Part shown: in pieces, positions 29,635-30,477 of the stretch
Layout: each line of letters begins with the position of its first letter
Numbering within the stretch: position 1 is the first letter of the stretch
Assembly (NCBI GenBank): GCA_032718475.1
Contig: JAUCBJ010002597.1
Span: 1-30,477, forward strand
Length of the DNA stretch: 30,477 nucleotides
Direction of reading: 5' to 3'
From: Nemertoderma westbladi
Taxonomy: Eukaryota > Xenacoelomorpha > Nemertodermatida > Nemertodermatidae
The notes under the pieces: generated by a model
What the model was told of the DNA's origin: nothing
Database searches by the model: none
Seen by the model: the letters and a program-made list of their open reading frames with translations, nothing else
Made by a program: the position numbers and the translations under genes

Positions 29635-29681
29635 AAGTTCCAAAATTGGATCAAGTCCAAAATCGCCTATATCACCGACTG
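29635..29681 (-). repeat. right terminal inverted repeat of the 3.4-kb element
   Basis: Reverse complement of the left terminal repeat at 45 of 47 positions. It is followed directly by the TGAGT duplication. Confidence 0.9.
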
Positions 29682-29686
29682 TGAGT

Positions 29687-30477
29687 AGGATATAACTACA
29701 AACGCTAGCGAAGCGAGCGAAAATTTTTAATTCAATTTAAACATACTCCTGTACTCTGATACTGTACTGATATAATTTCAAGTCTGCAAGTAGAGTGGAT
29801 ATGTTGCCAGTGCATTGCTACTGTTACCTGTTACCTGGTTACATGACATAGGCCTACATCTGTACATCTGACATCTGTCCATACTGCCATATGCGCGCCA
29901 GGATCCTCAATGCGCGCCACACGACCCTGATAGCCTGACAGCCTGATGTTCCGTGCAGGACAGCAGGATCCATAATGCGAGCCACACATCAGCACATGTT
30001 GAGCAAACTCTACATAAATCCCAACCTGGCTGCCTGCTGGCATGGTACTGGTATCAGCCACAGTAACAATAACAACAAATTTAACTGCCAACTGCTGAAC
30101 TGTAATCAATCAATCTGTCAATTAGGCCTAGGTATTAAATTGGTCGATTATCAGATACCGGTATGGCTGTATGGGTACCAGTAGACTGGTAGAGACACTA
30201 AGACACGTAGGTGCGATGCAGTCCAGCAGTCTGGCAGTACAGCAGAAGCAGTGCAAGAGCCTACCGGTACGGGTTTCTGAAGGGTACCGGCTACAGGTAC
30301 TACAGTAACCATGGTAACTGAGTATGAGTAAAAATAATAATACCAAGATTCGCTGTATCGCAGATAATCAAGGCCTACTAAAAGACAGGCCTGGCAGCCG
30401 ACTGCCTGACTGAAAATCTTATGGGCTGACTTTTCAAGTATACCTGTAATGTGTTAACTCCCCGAAACAATCCGGTC
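29687..30477. other. right-flank intergenic DNA, no gene recognised
   Basis: It contains one GCGAGCG-type motif (29703-29719), GCGCGCCA words near 29895-29920 and several GGTACC/CCGGTA words at 30155-30300. No coding, tRNA or complete mobile element is seen. Confidence 0.55.

Larger units (their letters stand above)
26252..29681. mobile_element. 3,430-bp non-autonomous TIR element carrying a satellite array
   Basis: The terminal inverted repeats at 26252-26298 and 29635-29681 match at 45 of 47 positions and begin CAGTCGGTGATATAGGCG. TGAGT occurs immediately outside both ends (26247-26251 and 29682-29686), a perfect 5-bp target duplication. Subterminal regions contain several CCAAAATTGGA words. 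The interior consists of a SINE (26651-26975), a tandem array of about 36 repeats (27026-29177) and AT-rich spacer. No transposase domain is present in any frame. The 5-bp duplication would fit few superfamilies (for example Transib), but the terminal bases CAGTCGG do not identify one, so I leave it unassigned. Confidence 0.85.

Noticed and set aside
26252-29681. Assignment of the TIR element to hAT or Transib
   Set aside because: No 8-bp duplication (hAT). The 5-bp duplication fits Transib, but the ends begin CAGTCGG rather than CAC and no transposase is present to decide.

Overview
This is a window of animal nuclear DNA, probably from an arthropod. There are no operons or bacterial features. 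The spliceosomal helicase gene is interrupted by spliceosomal introns, and the transposons (PIF/Harbinger, non-LTR LINEs, tRNA-derived SINEs, a MITE) are metazoan types. The S1-domain flank and C-terminus of the DHX8 protein resemble insect/arthropod orthologues from memory; that placement is inference. Intergenic DNA is AT-rich, while the two host genes are clearly GC-richer, especially at third codon positions.

Layout. 1-4545: AT-rich intergenic DNA with a 46-bp tandem repeat at the left edge, a 228-bp TA-flanked MITE and an inverted repeat. 4546-6450 (+): a complete, intronless transketolase. 6451-8820: intergenic, with short repeats. 8821-13968: a nested block in which a 5'-truncated LINE (minus strand) is split by a complete 4,356-bp PIF/Harbinger transposon. 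That transposon has TTA target duplications, a damaged transposase and an intact Myb/SANT-like partner gene, and is itself invaded by a SINE. 14312-19119 (-): a decayed member of a multicopy invertebrate gene family, cut in two by a second LINE (about 15290-18733, +). A short LINE fragment abuts its upstream end.

19798-25474 (-): DHX8/PRP22, the DEAH-box spliceosomal helicase, in four large exons. All three introns are phase 0 and one uses a GC-AG splice pair. The reconstructed protein is 1,190 residues. Its introns carry a tRNA-like SINE head, an A13G17 tract and a C21 tract (G21 in the transcript).

26252-29681: the most unusual object here, a 3,430-bp element with 47-bp terminal inverted repeats (45/47 identical) and a 5-bp TGAGT target duplication. 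It has no transposase; it carries a second copy of the same SINE and about 36 tandem copies of a 50-62-bp repeat with higher-order structure. 29687-30477 shows no gene.

The two host genes, transketolase (pentose phosphate pathway) and DHX8 (mRNA release from the spliceosome), are unrelated housekeeping genes in opposite orientations. Everything between and around them is layered transposon history.
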